Assembly: GCF_003573695.1 (NCBI RefSeq) | Contig: NC_039361.1 | Location: 42,865,673-42,929,672, forward strand | DNA: 64,000 nt | Source: Papaver somniferum | Lineage: Eukaryota; Streptophyta; Magnoliopsida; Ranunculales; Papaveraceae | Reading direction: 5' to 3' | Shown here: in pieces, positions 1-11,760 of the stretch | Layout of the letters: each line of letters starts with the position of its first letter | How positions within the stretch are numbered: position 1 is the first letter of the stretch | The notes under the pieces: generated by a model | Database searches by the model: none | What the model saw: the letters and a program-made list of their open reading frames with translations, nothing else | What the model was told of the DNA's origin: nothing | Position numbers and translations under genes: made by a program

Positions 1-775
1 GCTTGAAAGGGGTCGACGGATAGAATGTTAGTCAACGAATCTTGCATTAATCCTTCAATCATATTAACTTCATGCACATCATCATCATCAAGATTCACAG
101 GTTGTTGACTAATATCGAACACATTCAATTCTACCGTCATGTTACCAAAAGACAGTTTTAACACTCCATTCCGACAGTTGATGATCGCGTTGGACGTAGC
201 CAAGAAAGGACGTCCTAAGATGACAGGAATGTGACAGTCTGGGTTTTGTACAGGTTGAGTGTCTAAGACAATGAAGTCTACGGGAAAATAGAATTTGTCA
301 ACCTTGATCAAAACATCTTCGACCACTCCACGAGGAATCTTGACAGATCGGTCTGCCAGTTGTAGAGTGATAGATGTTGGTTTCAACTCCCCAAGACCTA
401 ACTGCTCATAAACAGAATATGGCAGTAGGTTAACACTTGCACCTAGGTCTAATAACGCTTTATTGACCGTGTGTTCTCCTATAGTGCAAGAAATTGTTGG
501 ACATCCTGGATCCCTAAACTTGGGTGGAGTTTTGTTCAGAATGATGGAACTCACCTGCTCAGCTAAGAAAGCACGTTTTTGCACATTGAGCTTGCGCTTT
601 TGAGTACACAAGTCTTTGAGGAATTTGGCATAAGCAGGGATTTGCTTGATTGCTTCAAGAAAAGGAATGTTGATGTTGACTCTCTTGAACAGATCTAACA
701 TCTCATTGTAATGGGTACTTTTCTGTTGATAGATCAATCTTTGAGGAAATGGGCAACAGGAGATGAGTTGGCAAA
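1..775 (-). pseudogene. Ty3/gypsy pol, retropepsin (aspartic protease) region, partial
   Basis: The minus strand encodes a long open stretch with no start codon, as expected for the middle of a polyprotein. From about 720 down it reads FKRVNINIPFLEAIKQIPAY and LCTQKRKL, the conserved linker before the protease in plant gypsy elements. Around 430-460 it has LDLGASVNLLPYSVYEQLGL, the retropepsin active-site region with DLGAS where DSGAS or DTGAS is commoner. Around 190-210 it has ILGRPFLATSNAII, the second conserved protease block. The protease would cut the Gag-Pol polyprotein in the virus-like particle. The reading frame differs from the upstream gag tail that ends at 783, so a frameshift near 750-785 separates them. 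The region is open to the window edge. Confidence 0.85.
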
Positions 776-782
776 GGGACAT

Positions 783-2344
783 TCACAGCAGTAGAATTGT
801 CAGATTTTCCAACTTGCTCAGATTCTTTGGTTTTCTGGGGTTGTGGAGACAACGTGGAATTTGTATCAGATCATTAGGTTCGCCCACGTTGTTCTCGATG
901 ACTTTACCACTTCGGAGGGTGGTAATGGCATGGATTTGATCAGGTGAGGTTTCAGTGCAGGATGTTGTGCCTGTTTGAAATATCCTCTTTGGATTTTGTT
1001 GGGGTTGGCTCGGAAGTTTACCCTTTTCTCTCTCACATATTTGATCCATCTTTTGATCTAGATTTTTCTGACTTTGCATCAAACTCTGGAACATTTCCTC
1101 TAGGGTGGATAATCTCTTGTCGGTATTGTGTTGAGGATATGATTGTTGTTGAGAGTTTGATTGTTGTGAGGGTTTCTCGGGTGTTGATAACCTTGATTGT
1201 TCTGATATCCCTGATTGTTTTGATAGCTCTGATTGGGTTGAGATGGTCCTCCTTGAGTGGGTCCTTTTGACCATGAAAAGTTAGGGTGGTTTCTCCATCC
1301 TGGATTGTAGGTCTGTGAATAAGGGTTATGCTCTGGTTTTTGAAACATGGCATGTGCCTGTTCAAGCCTAGACTCCTGGACTGCAAGCAAATCTGGACAA
1401 TTTTGGAATTGATGGTTGGGGTCGTTACAAGCAGCACAAACAGACGAAGCGACATGTTCTCGGAGAGTAGTGGTGGAAGGTTTTGAATTTTTATGTAGTT
1501 CTAACTCTTCTAATCTCCTAACTATTGATGCCATGTTTGCTCTACCCTCAAAATCCGCTTCAATCCTAAAAGCCTTTGCTTCGGATGTAGTCTTTCTGGT
1601 TTCACGGATGGATTCCCACTGTTGCGTCTTTTCAGCTACTTCAATCAAGAAGTCCCAAGACGCGTCAGCAGTTTTATCTACGAATAGACCATTACACATC
1701 GACTCAACCGTTGTTCGGGTGGACACATCTAGACCTTCATACAAAATTTGCACAAGTCTCCATTTTTCAAAACCATGATGGGGACATTGGAGCAATAATT
1801 CATTGAATCTCTCCAGGTATCTAGCTAAGGTCTCACCTTCTAATTGCACAAAGCTATTCAGACTTTGACGAATTGTCGCAGTCTTGTGGTTCGGGAAAAA
1901 CTTTTTGAAAAACTCCTTTATGAGGTCATCCCATGTCATGATGGATTGAGGCTGTAAAGCATAGAGCCAGGCCTTTGCCTTATCTTTCAGGGAGAAAGGA
2001 AAAAGCCTTAACTTCAGGGTTTCGTCGGTCATTTGAGTGAAACGCAGAGTTCCACAAATTTCCTCAAATTCTCTCACGTGGTGGTACGGGTTTTCATTCT
2101 CAACACCTCTAAAAATAGGAAGCATATGTATTGTGCTTGATTTCAGCTCATAATGGCCATTAGCCTCGGGCAGCAAAATACAAGAAGGTTGACTGGCTCT
2201 AGTTGGGTACATATAATCCTTGAGGGTACGGGGTTCTCCCATTGTTTCTGGTTGATCTGGACTGTCTCCCTCAGAACTTAGAATTTCGATAGGTTCGTCT
2301 GGGTTAATTCTAACAAGTCTGTTTGTCTGGTCTCTGTAGGTCAA
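783..2344 (-). pseudogene. Ty3/gypsy gag, frameshifted near its C-terminus
   Basis: A 414-residue open frame (2344 down to 1100) begins MTYRDQTNRLVR and contains the retrotransposon capsid domain, with landmarks RTLKDYMYPTR, IHMLPIFRGVENENPYHHVR, DKAKAWLYAL, EFFKKFFP and LARYLERFNELLLQCPHH. A zinc-knuckle-like CAACNDPNHQFQNCP follows near residue 300, then an N/Q/P-rich tail. Gag packages the element RNA into cytoplasmic particles. The tail continues in a different frame down to 783, with LEEMFQSLMQSQKNLDQKMD and AITTLRSGKVIENN, both typical of what follows in intact relatives. A frameshift at about 1110-1200 therefore truncates Gag, and another break lies near 783. Start choice: first ATG after the leader, just before conserved gag sequence. 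Confidence 0.85.
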
Positions 2345-3412
2345 TCATGTCCTAATAGGTACCTTAACTAACATGTTGGTCAGACAGAGCAATCGGAAAC
2401 AATTTGGTCCACAAGGGTTATGAAGATTTGGTTTTGAATGGGTTTTGGTTTTAAGAAGGGATTTTGTTTTTGGTTTAAAAATTTTGGGCTTTGGGAAAAA
2501 AAAATTTTGAACTAAACCTAGCATAAATTAGCAACAACTCATAAAAGAAAATAAAAAACAATAATAATAATAATTAAAACAAACCCATAAAAGAAAAAAG
2601 AAAAATAAAAGAAAAATAAAGAAAAACAAAAAAAAAAATTATTACAATCCCAAATATAAAAAAAAGAAAAAGAAAATAAAAATTATTACAATCCCAAAAT
2701 AAATAATTAAATTAATTATTACAAGCCCAAATTTGAATTTAAATGAGGCCCAAGTGGGTTAACTCATGGGTTAGGCTTACTTGTTTTTGGAGGGAAGCCC
2801 AAAAATAGGCTTTTAGTCCCCTTTTAGTTGCACAGCCCAGTTGGGATTTAGGATCGTCCTAGCAGCTCACGTCCAAGCCCAGCAGCAACAGGTGGAGCAG
2901 AGCCCAGCAGCAGCAGCAACGGAGCCCAGCTGAAGCAGCGAAGCCCAAGAGCAGAAGTTGCAAGCCCAGCAGAAGAAGTTGCAAGCCCAGAGAAATTGAG
3001 GTTACTGAGCCCGGCTCAGTTGGTTCAAGCCCAGTTCAGAGGGTGTACAAGCCCAGCAGCAGAGGTTTCACAAGCCCAGTTGACAGCTTCAGTTGGCAGC
3101 CCAGTTGGCTTGGCAGCAGGCTTGGCAGCAACAGCAGCAGCAGCAGCTTGGCAGCACCAACAGCAGCAGCAACAGAGAAAGCAGGCTTTGGCTTTGGCTT
3201 GGCAGCAGCAGCAACAGCAACAGCTCAGCAGAGAAGGCAACAGCAGCAGCAGGCTTTGCAGCAGGCTTTGCAGCAGACTTGGTAGCAACAACAAATAATG
3301 CACAGCTCCAGCAGCAGTTAACAAGTGAACAAGATAGCAATGAACACACACAACTAGGCAAGCACAACAAGGCCACAACAGCTATGAAAACTTCAAAAAT
3401 ATGGCAGCCAGC
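2345..3412 (-). other. Untranslated leader of the Athila-type element
   Basis: About 1.07 kb between primer site and gag start. The gag-proximal part (about 2520-2720) is strongly A-rich on the plus strand. The LTR-proximal part (about 2880-3300) is a GCAGCA/AAGCCCAGCAG repeat tract. Open frames through the tract in several phases and on both strands are low-complexity Q, A or S/C runs and look like by-products of the repeat, not genes. Confidence 0.7.
2870..3300. repeat. CAG/GCA trinucleotide-rich tract
   Basis: Irregular array of CAG/GCA triplets mixed with an AGCCCAGCAG-type motif (for example 2938-3000), densest at 3110-3290. It lies inside the retroelement leader. Its triplet periodicity keeps several frames open at once, which explains the glutamine-, alanine- or cysteine-rich translations seen here. 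Confidence 0.85.
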
Positions 3413-3430
3413 TCCCCGGCAGCGGCGCCA
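3413..3430 (-). other. Retrotransposon primer-binding site (tRNA-Asp type)
   Basis: On the minus strand this reads TGGCGCCGCTGCCGGGGA, complementary with one difference to the 3' end of plant tRNA-Asp, the primer normally used by Athila-type elements. It lies 11 bases inside the LTR end at 3442. Confidence 0.85.
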
Positions 3431-3441
3431 AAAACTTGGTG

Positions 3442-5401
3442 TGATGATAAGATGCACACAAAACACTTGCAAGTATACAAGGCCAAGATTTGTAATAAAA
3501 TGATGAGTAGGGGTTTGTCCACAGGGAGAGGAGCATATAAGAAGTTTTCCTAGGCTAACAATGGTGACAATGCACTAAGGCAGTGAGCAAAACAAGGTAA
3601 ATGGCATGAACCAAAGATGCAAGGTAAAGCAATAAAGAAACAGTTAAGAACCACAGCAGGGAAAGATAACAGACAAGGTAAATCAGCAAAGAACCAAGGC
3701 TTGGAAGCCAAGGGCAAGGTGAGTTTGTGCACTGACTTCAGTGCACAGTAGCTACAAAGTGCAAGAAAATAAAAGGCAAGAAAATAACTGAATTGCAAAC
3801 ACACAGGACTGAAAATATAAGTGACTGAAAGGGAATTGGTGGGTAAGCCAAGGCTTATGATCCACCTTGTGTCCTAATCAAATGACATGTTTCTAGGTTA
3901 TGTTTGTTCCTAAGCATACATCTAGAAATGGAAGAACACCAAATTGCTCACTAGTCTACCCCTAGCATTGGCTGTCTTTTGACAGTACATCCAATCACAG
4001 GCTCTATGAGCATTGGTATCTCCCATTTGCTCAATCAAAACACAGCAACAGGAGAACCATCCTAGCTTCTAGTCACATGACAGTGCACAAGGCTTCACTG
4101 AGCCTTGGCCTGATGCTGATTAGCTCATGTTAACCATGATGTAGCAACATACATACATTAACATAGATAATTCATACACATTTAGCAACATATCAGATAA
4201 CCAAGAACATATATAATTTTCAACTGTCAACTGATAAGCATTGAAATTTGAAGTTCATAAAAATTTGTAGCAAATTCTCTACTGGCTAGTCCAGAGAGGT
4301 ATACAGTGTCTTTCACACACTCCCCACAACACCAATTTATACCCAATTACCCATTTAGGGTTTTCCCCCAATTTTCCCCCAAAATCAGTAGAACTAGGGT
4401 TTGGTGAAATTGATTTACCTACTGTTGATGAGATACTCGCTCCATCTCGTCGACCCACTCTTCTCCTGCTTCTTCTCGTTCCTCTCATGCTCCAATTGTT
4501 GCTTTAATCATCACTTATATCCCCAATTTCTCACCTAGGGTTTCAGTGAGCAGAGAGATGAGAAATTGGAGAAATTAGTGATGCTAAAGAGATGGTACGT
4601 GATGGTGATGATGGGCTTAGGTAGAGTAGAGTTGGGGAGAAAATAGTGGAGTGATTTGGGGTGAGGTGGTGGTACGGAGTATGGTGGTTCTGCAGAGGGG
4701 GGTGATGGAGGAGATGGGTTCGATGGAGAAAGGGGAAGGGTGCGTTTGTTTGGGGTGTAGGTGCTCGGTCGCTAGGGTGTGAGGCGAGTGTATCGAGTTT
4801 GATGATCTGCGACGCTGAGCCGTGGGATAGGGAGATGAAAGATCAATCGGACGGTGAGATGAAGTGAAGCCTGTAGCGACCGCTGGATTATATAATACAA
4901 CAAAATCAACGACGCCAGATGGAGTTAGGTGTTGTAGTGTTAGGCGGAGATATCAAACTTCGATGTACAGCAAGGGAGCGACCGTCGGATGCTTCTGAGA
5001 ACTGATCTGACGGCTGAAGACGCAAGCGGGTATGGATTTGGGTTTTAGGCTTTTGGGTATAGAATATGGGTTTGGGCTTGGAAAACCTTGAGCCCACTTC
5101 TTCTTTAAGAACAACTTTCTTCTTCTTGAGCCCATTTCCAGCTTTTTGGACGTGCGCTCCATTCTTCGCGGCTTCCTTGCGTGATTTCTCCCGGCTTTTC
5201 ACTGCTTTTCTGCTCTTTTCGCTCCGCGACTCATCCGAACTTTATTTATTACCTAAAAATGCAAAATTAATTAATAAAAATATTTATTCTTGAAAACAAT
5301 GAAAATACAGAATATGGGATAAAATGTAGAATTAATGCACAAAAGATGAGTTAAAATGCCAACAAAAAGGGATAAATATATACATTATTTGGCACTCATC
5401 A
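3442..5401 (-). repeat. 5' LTR of the Athila-type element
   Basis: On the minus strand the LTR starts at 5401 with TGATGAGTGCC and ends at 3442 with ATCATCA, giving TG...CA ends inside a 6 bp inverted repeat TGATGA/TCATCA. Length is about 1,960 bp. A TATTATATA motif on the minus strand near 4889-4899 is a possible promoter TATA box (weak). Open frames inside the LTR (for example 4906-5202) show no similarity to known families by eye and are taken as chance. Its partner LTR and target-site duplication lie outside the window. Confidence 0.8.
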
Positions 5402-5420
5402 CTTTGTTTTGTACTAATGA

Positions 5421-5452
5421 CTAGGTCTCAACCCGTTCCGTAACTGCACGGG
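5421..5452 (-). other. Helitron-like 3' terminus (minus strand)
   Basis: Read on the minus strand, an imperfect hairpin CCCGTGCAGTTACGGAACGGG (5452-5432) is followed by TTGAGAC and CTAG (5424-5421), then T. It starts only 20 bases beyond the outer end of the Athila LTR. Confidence 0.5.
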
Positions 5453-5945
5453 CAAGGATATGTGTTTCAAATGTATCCATCGATTCATGGATGTCGTAAT
5501 TGTTTGAGAAAAATCGAACTGATCGATCCTGGTCTAAATGTTTTGAGGAGTTGGTTAATAAACATGTCCTTATCTTCGAATCTTTTAATATTATATATGT
5601 AAGTCATACAACCTTTTGGGACAAACACAGTTAATCGTTAGAGCAAATCCTATGGGCAGTAGAACATTACTTCGTTCACTACTTCAAAAAAATATCATCA
5701 AAGGTCATTCACCAAACTTGTAACAAAACTAAAAACACTTAAAATTACTTTAAAATCAATTAGATTAATCTTACAAAATCTGTTAGCATTAGAATTTAAT
5801 TTTTCTCTTTGATATAAATTGTTGCGTTCCCAATTTACATAGATTTGTGTTTATTCATATTCCTAAAATTTATAATAATATTTAATTATTGATTCATTTA
5901 TTTTCTTGTCTCTTTACCTATTATCATGAACTATTTCTCAAGCAT

Positions 5946-6176
5946 GCATAATTACACGAAGTTGGGGAGAAATGATAAAAATATAAATCATGACAAAAAA
6001 GGAGAATAAAGAGAGATGTGAGAAACTGAATCGATTACAATTAATTCACGCGTAGCCTTGCATAATTCCATGAAGTATGGGAGAAATAATGACAGAAACA
6101 GAAACCATGACAAAAAAGGGGAATAAAGAGAGATGTGGGAAATTGAACAGATTACAATTAATTCGCGTGTAGCCTT
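5946..6176. repeat. Tandem duplication, ~115 bp unit, 2 copies
   Basis: Unit 1 is 5946-6059 and unit 2 is 6060-6176. Both start GCATAATT and end CGTAGCCTT/TGTAGCCTT, with scattered substitutions and small indels between them. No coding role is evident; short minus-strand frames here repeat because the DNA repeats. Confidence 0.85.
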
Positions 6177-6377
6177 GTGTTTTGTCAAAGTTTTTATAGG
6201 TTTCATTTTTCTTCCTCCCCATGCCCGACAAATCTTAAAATCACAACATCTTCTTTTTTGGAAAATCTGGCCTTTAAAAATTGTTTTAATTTTAAAAGTA
6301 ATAAAAAAAAAGTAATTTGAAAATTAAAATCAAATTAAAACAAAAAAAAAAAAATTAACCAAGGGTGATTAAATAAT

Positions 6378-6640
6378 TTACCTATCTTAGGACACCTTTT
6401 CTCACCCTACCACCACTACTTCTTCCACCGTATCGTCACCACTCCAACAGTCTCACCAATACCCACCACCATTATCTCCACCGCCGATCCACCACCACCC
6501 ACCATTAGTGCTTAAGTTACCTATCTTAGGACCCCTTTTCTCAACCTACTACCACTACTTCTTCCACCACCACATTATCGTCACCACTCCACCAGTCTCA
6601 CCAATACCCACCACCATTATCCCCACCGCTGCCCACCATC
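6378..6640. repeat. Tandem duplication, ~139 bp unit rich in CCACCA
   Basis: A segment starting TTACCTATCTTAGGAC at 6378 recurs at 6517. Both copies run through CCACCACTACTTCTTCCACC and CAATACCCACCACCATTAT. The short plus-strand frame 6508-6717 (P/T/H-rich) is a product of this repeat, not a gene. Confidence 0.8.
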
Positions 6641-6818
6641 ACAACCACCATTCATGCTTACTGATATGGATAATATCAAATAAATTTATTATGTATCAAC
6701 AAAAAATATTCATTTGATTAATTAAAGAAACATTTATCATGAAATATCAATTGAACATTTATTATTAAATTCTAACTAAACGTGATCATTTATAGCGGTA
6801 CATTTATGTTCTGCGAGT

Positions 6819-6890
6819 ATAAATTTGATCGTTCTTTATCTAGCCTAACTTGTCATAAATTTGATCGTTCTTTATCTAGCCTAACTTGTC
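6819..6890. repeat. 36 bp perfect direct repeat, 2 copies
   Basis: ATAAATTTGATCGTTCTTTA and the following 16 bases occur back to back at 6819-6854 and 6855-6890. A diverged third relative (CTCTTTATCTAGCCTAACTT) occurs near 7607. Confidence 0.85.
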
Positions 6891-8734
6891 CAAAATTTGT
6901 TTTATATTCTGGAAATGTAATCAATTTTATTTTAATACTAAAAACCGTGATTTATTCGATCGGATATTATATATAGCTGGGATCCCATTTGGGTGATTCA
7001 GCGGTCATGATCATATTGTCTTGTATGATTTAGTATCCTCCTCAAAATATTTTTGTTTTATCCTTATCAGTTGTGCTAAAAACAACCAACTACATCTATC
7101 ACAATAAAATGCTGCTCATTTTGTAAAGACACAAAACTATTATTGTCCACTAGTATTCACTAACATCCACCACCTTACATAAAAACCAGCCCCCACTATT
7201 TTTTCCATCACCAGTAATGTTACCACCTCCATCACTCACAAATACCCGCTATTGTTTCCACCACCCAATGCTTCTTTCACTACCACCATTAAAAATTATT
7301 AATATAATTTTTAACCGGGGTCACTGTAGTACCGTGGTAAAGTCATTGGGTGATGATACCAATTACCTGATTTCGAAACTCGCCAGCACCAAATTCTTTA
7401 CCAATCAATATATATGTAGTTTTTAATAAACTTATTTATTAGTAAAAATACGTATTTATTAGATTCATTAAATGAGCATTTATCATGAAAAATTATTTAA
7501 TCATTCATCACGATAAATTAATAGGACACTAATTAATAAAGTGTTTATAATGATTAGTTGAAAAAACAACGGTCGTAGATTTATCCCTCCAAGATAAATC
7601 TCGGCCGCTCTTTATCTAGCCTAACTTAGCCAAGCTTTGTTTTGTATTCTAGATAAATCACATATTTACTACCAAGTTTTCTCCCTCCAATAGATAAATC
7701 TACAATTGTATTGAGATCCCGTAAAGAGAGTGCAAGTTGGCTCTTGGATTTCTGAATTATAGTGAATATAATGAAACGCTCCCTCTCGGTTTCTCCAATG
7801 AAAACTGAAACCTTCTAAAAGAAAATCAATCGAACAACACTTAGATGGAGCACATCACCACCAGTGTAAACTTCTCTGAATTGCTACATATCCAGTGAAA
7901 TTTCTACAGATTAATTTGGTGATTTCGTCCTACCGTAATTTTTATTGAGGCATGCAATTAAATCTCTAATAGTGATTTTAAAGGTATTTAATAATTACAA
8001 AATTCTCATATAAGTTTGTTTATGCAAGTATTGATTTAACTTGGGTTCTTTTATATTTTTTTGTTAAGTTGATGACTTTTTAATTTGAATACATGTTTGG
8101 TTAACATAATTTGATACATATAGGGTATTCTCCTTGTAACGGTGATGTTAGTCTCTCATTTTTTTCCGTTAGCACTCTGTTTCGATCCCGGATTTGTAGA
8201 CATTATTTAACTAATAGTGGGGTATTTTTTTAATCTCAAGGCCGATTAAACCCAGTGTGTGTTCTACGAATTGAAGGCGACAGAAGTTTGTATCTGCTCT
8301 ACCTTGAAACTAATAAGTTTTCTTCGGAAGGTTAGTTGAATTTATGTAGATACATATATCAATATGACTATGTTCTTTATTGCTCCAAATTACTTGAGTA
8401 ACACTAGATGTGAAAACGCCACTCATGCACTACGTAGCATAGGTGGTGTGAAATTTTGTTATCCACGAATTTCTTTAATTTTATGTTATCAATATGATTG
8501 AGAAAGAATCTTAAACATGTTTTGATTTACTTTTATAATTTTATTTTTTCAGCTCACACATGTATATCTCAGCCTTCCAATAGCCAAGGATTCTTCATTT
8601 TTATAACTCCCAAATTTACAAAAAATAAAATAATAGTTTTGGTTTATAGGAGGGAAAATATTGTGGGTTTTTTCTTCACTCCGTAGAACCTTAGTTATCA
8701 GTAATTTCGGAACCCATGCATTTATAAACGTCAT

Positions 8735-8835
8735 AGAGTTTGATGGTGGAATGTTGGTGATGGTTGTGATGTGGTGGTGGAGGTGGTGATGGTTGTGGAG
8801 TGGTGGTGGTGGTGGTGAATTGCCACCGGTGGAGT
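8735..8835. repeat. GGTGGT/GGTGAT microsatellite-like tract
   Basis: Imperfect GGTGGTGAT/GGTTGTGAT repeats on the plus strand. The P/H-rich minus-strand frame over 8549-8947 is a by-product. Confidence 0.75.
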
Positions 8836-9316
8836 TTGAGGCGGTGATGGAGTGATCGAGATAGAAAATTATTGTTTTTTGAAATAAAGAAAATGTCATA
8901 TGGAATAGATTACTAAAATAATTTATATCTAAATGAATAAAGTTCATATATACGAGGAGGGGTATATTTATAATGTGATATGGGTATTTTTGAAGGGTTT
9001 CAAATCTAAGGGTATTTAATTAATATACCCTTACCAGTTTAGGTATATGTACTGTTAGATGAAATAAATTTTTTGAAAATTAAAATTATGGTGATGCAAT
9101 AAATAAATGGGGAAAATATCTATTTATTTTTTTCTTCATGTTGGGACAACATTATTACTCCGGCTAGATAATAAATTGAAATAACATGCTTAAGCAAAAT
9201 AAAATATCAGGTAACCCATTATCCGCTGGTCAAAACCTGTTTGAATATCAAAATAATTACCCACGAAAAATTGAACCAAGAAGAATGTGAAAAATATCGT
9301 ATTAGAGACAAAACAT

Positions 9317-9348
9317 CCCGTGCCATTATGGCACGGGTTAAGCCCTAG
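9317..9348 (+). other. Helitron-like 3' terminus (plus strand)
   Basis: A perfect 8 bp-stem hairpin, CCCGTGCC-ATTAT-GGCACGGG, spans 9317-9337. It is followed by TTAAGCC and CTAG at 9345-9348, then T. Spacing and end match a Helitron 3' end. Confidence 0.6.
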
Positions 9349-11760
9349 TAATAACATAAAATAGGGAAGAGTGTCATGGGACTGGGCCTACTAGCCGGCC
9401 TGGCATGCCCTAGCCGTGGCCGGTCCCACACCTCCCCAATTCCTTATTTTATTATAATTTATTATCCCATTTCATGAAATTCCCTCGTTTGAGCAAAAAC
9501 CTAAATTTTCCATATTTCTCTAAGTTTGCTCAAACTACCAATATGCCAAAAAAAGTCAAATGGTCACACGACCATCCGTGCTTTTCAGGAAAAATATTAA
9601 AATATTGTTTATTTTAATATTCTCAAAATACTGGTCGCACGAGAAAAGTTCTACTTGCTCATTCAAGCAAAATCGAGAGTTTCAGTCAAGACCAAACTCT
9701 TCTGAAAATCCAAAATATTAGTCGAACGCGCACCAGAAAATACCAAAAATTCCGGAATTGAGTCACGGGCAATATGATGACACGGGTATGCCACCTTGAC
9801 CGACCAAGGTCGGCCCTTTGGCTTGCAGAATCCGGTCCCATACTCTATCATAATTTTGACCTAATTAATCTTCCATAATTCGTATTGGGTTCAAATTATT
9901 TCCAAACAACTTGGAATTTGACAATCGACCATCAAATGGTCCCACGACCAACGGGGACGGTTTCATACCCCTTGGTCGGTCCGTACTCTCACCATAAGTA
10001 GGTGTTACCACCTAATGCTCAGATGAGCACTATTTTTAATAATGATTAAACGAGCATTTAATCATCCTTTCACCAACTGGTCTACAAAGTAATTTGGAGC
10101 ATGCTCATGCGAGCATCTGGGCACTACATGGTCGGCCGTCATCTCATGTAGCAGGTGCCTCTCTCACCCATTTGGTTGGTTTTCAGTAAATCATCAACTG
10201 ATCAACAATCGATTAAAATTAGGGTTTCAAACCAAATGTCCTGCAAACCATAATTTTGAGCAAGTTCAAACACTAATAATTTTATACTGATCCAATAATA
10301 AACATCCTAATTAATTATACAATATTCGATCCAGCTATAAATATTTTTAATTAATATTTTATTTGGTTCCGCTATCAATAATTCATGAATCGAGCAATAT
10401 TTGCTCAAACGAACAATATTTGCTTAAACTAGCAATATTTATTTTGCTCATCTATCAACACTAAAATGCTTGAGCTAGCAAATACACGATCAACTGGGTT
10501 CATGACTCATTGATTCAACTATGAATTGCTCGACCGAGCAATGTTCCTCATGTTGATTCAATTATCAACATTCGAGAAATTCTATTGATCCAGCAATCAA
10601 TATTCTAATTCATATTTAATGTTTGGTCCTGCTACCAACATTTTGCTCGACCGAGCAACATGGTTCGAACAGACGACCATCCAATATTTCGGATTCTTAC
10701 TTTTTCATTTGATCATCTATGATATACCAGATCAGAAATGATCATTCTGTATAATTCAGCAATATCTTTGATTTTCTGTCGAATACCAGACATATCAAAT
10801 AAGTCCTTGATCGAGAAATCTCATCGGACGCTCGATCCAAATATCATTATTACTTCGACTGGTAAAATGATATATCACAATTCATCAAGACTTAAAGTCT
10901 TTCTATTATTGTGTCCTAGCAGACACCTTATGCTCAATCCATGAGTCTCAGAGCATACCACATTCGTTCATTATGCTCAACTCATGAAGTCTAAGACTTA
11001 TCTTTTAGCCAAGTCAACAACTTACTAATTAAATACGCGTCTTCCTTGCAGACTCCACATTCGTGAGACATCAATCATGTCACATGGGGGATAATCACTA
11101 GGGTTTTGGTCTGCCGGCCCACGGCATGTGTGTACACCCACAATGAGAAATGTGAATAAGTCGTGCAAGCGGTTGAATAAGTTAGAAAATTACCGTATGG
11201 ACAATCAACCAAGTCTCCACACGACATGGAACTGGTTTAACCACGATTTCCCACTTTCCCACTCTTTCACTCCAGCAACCGTCACACTTACTCGGATCAA
11301 TGTGTATATGATTCTGGCGATATAAATAAGTTTATGAATCCACGATTGAACAACAACAATTTCGACCAACAAGAAATTATCGCTTAATCGATCAAACTTA
11401 TCCCATCTGAACCCAACAGTTCACAAACTTGCAGAAATCATCAACACATACACAATCTTTGATCACCATTGATCTCACACACTTCTCATCTTCCCTCCTA
11501 CAGATCTACCCTCATCCCTCTTTTTGACCGAATTGACTCTGGAACGACCATTTTCTTGGTTTAGGCTGGGGTCCTAAAGATTGATCTCTCAAACTCAAAG
11601 CACTCCCATGTAGTGCATCTATTTGGAAAAGGTTTAGGCAATTTTCTCGTTCAAGGAGTCTCTGCCCGCACGCTCGAGTCTCCACTTTCCTAAAAACCAG
11701 CAAATCGTTTTCACCCATCAACAGGGTCGTAACTTTATTCTCTAATTAGGGTCTGGGTCG
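9349..11760. repeat. Unclassified repeat-like stretch, possible solo LTR
   Basis: No gene is supported. A possible LTR start TGTCATGGGACTGGG lies at 9372, there is a promoter-like GATATAAATAAG near 11321-11332, and the text is rich in GAGCAATATTTGCTC-type near-palindromes (10380-10640). I looked for a target-site duplication around likely ends and did not find one. The short frames 9663-9851, 11128-11325 and 11512-11721 have no recognisable motif. Confidence 0.3.

Larger units (their letters stand above)
1..5401 (-). mobile_element. Ty3/gypsy LTR retrotransposon, Athila-type, 5' half
   Basis: Read on the minus strand from 5401 downward, the order is LTR, primer-binding site, long leader, gag, then aspartic protease running off the left edge of the window. 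This is the canonical Ty3/gypsy order. The tRNA-Asp-like primer site, ~2 kb LTR and gag type fit the plant Athila lineage (family knowledge). Reverse transcriptase, integrase and the second LTR would lie left of base 1 and cannot be judged. The coding part is shifted out of frame at least twice, so this copy is probably dead. Confidence 0.85.
5420..9348. mobile_element. Helitron-like non-autonomous element, or two tail-out Helitron ends
   Basis: The stretch is bounded by two outward-facing copies of the same terminal structure: a CCCGTGC...GCACGGG hairpin, about 8 bases, then CTAG followed by T. That is the layout of a Helitron 3' end (hairpin, CTRR, insertion before T). One copy is on the minus strand (5421-5452), the other on the plus strand (9317-9348). 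Between them is AT-rich DNA with several local duplications and no gene I can support; I see no Rep/helicase. It could be one element with inverted-type ends, or two Helitrons inserted in opposite directions. A 5' TC end preceded by A is not clearly visible. Confidence 0.45.

Noticed and set aside
944..1778. Plus-strand open frames opposite gag
   Set aside because: Antisense shadows of the gag reading frame.
2996..3503. Overlapping open frames rich in Q, A, S or C on both strands
   Set aside because: All derive from CAG/GCA triplet repeats in a retroelement leader, with no domain or consistent start.
9372..11731. Solo LTR with defined ends
   Set aside because: TG and CA positions can be chosen, but no 5 bp flanking duplication, primer site or polypurine tract was found, so it is reported only as an unclassified stretch.
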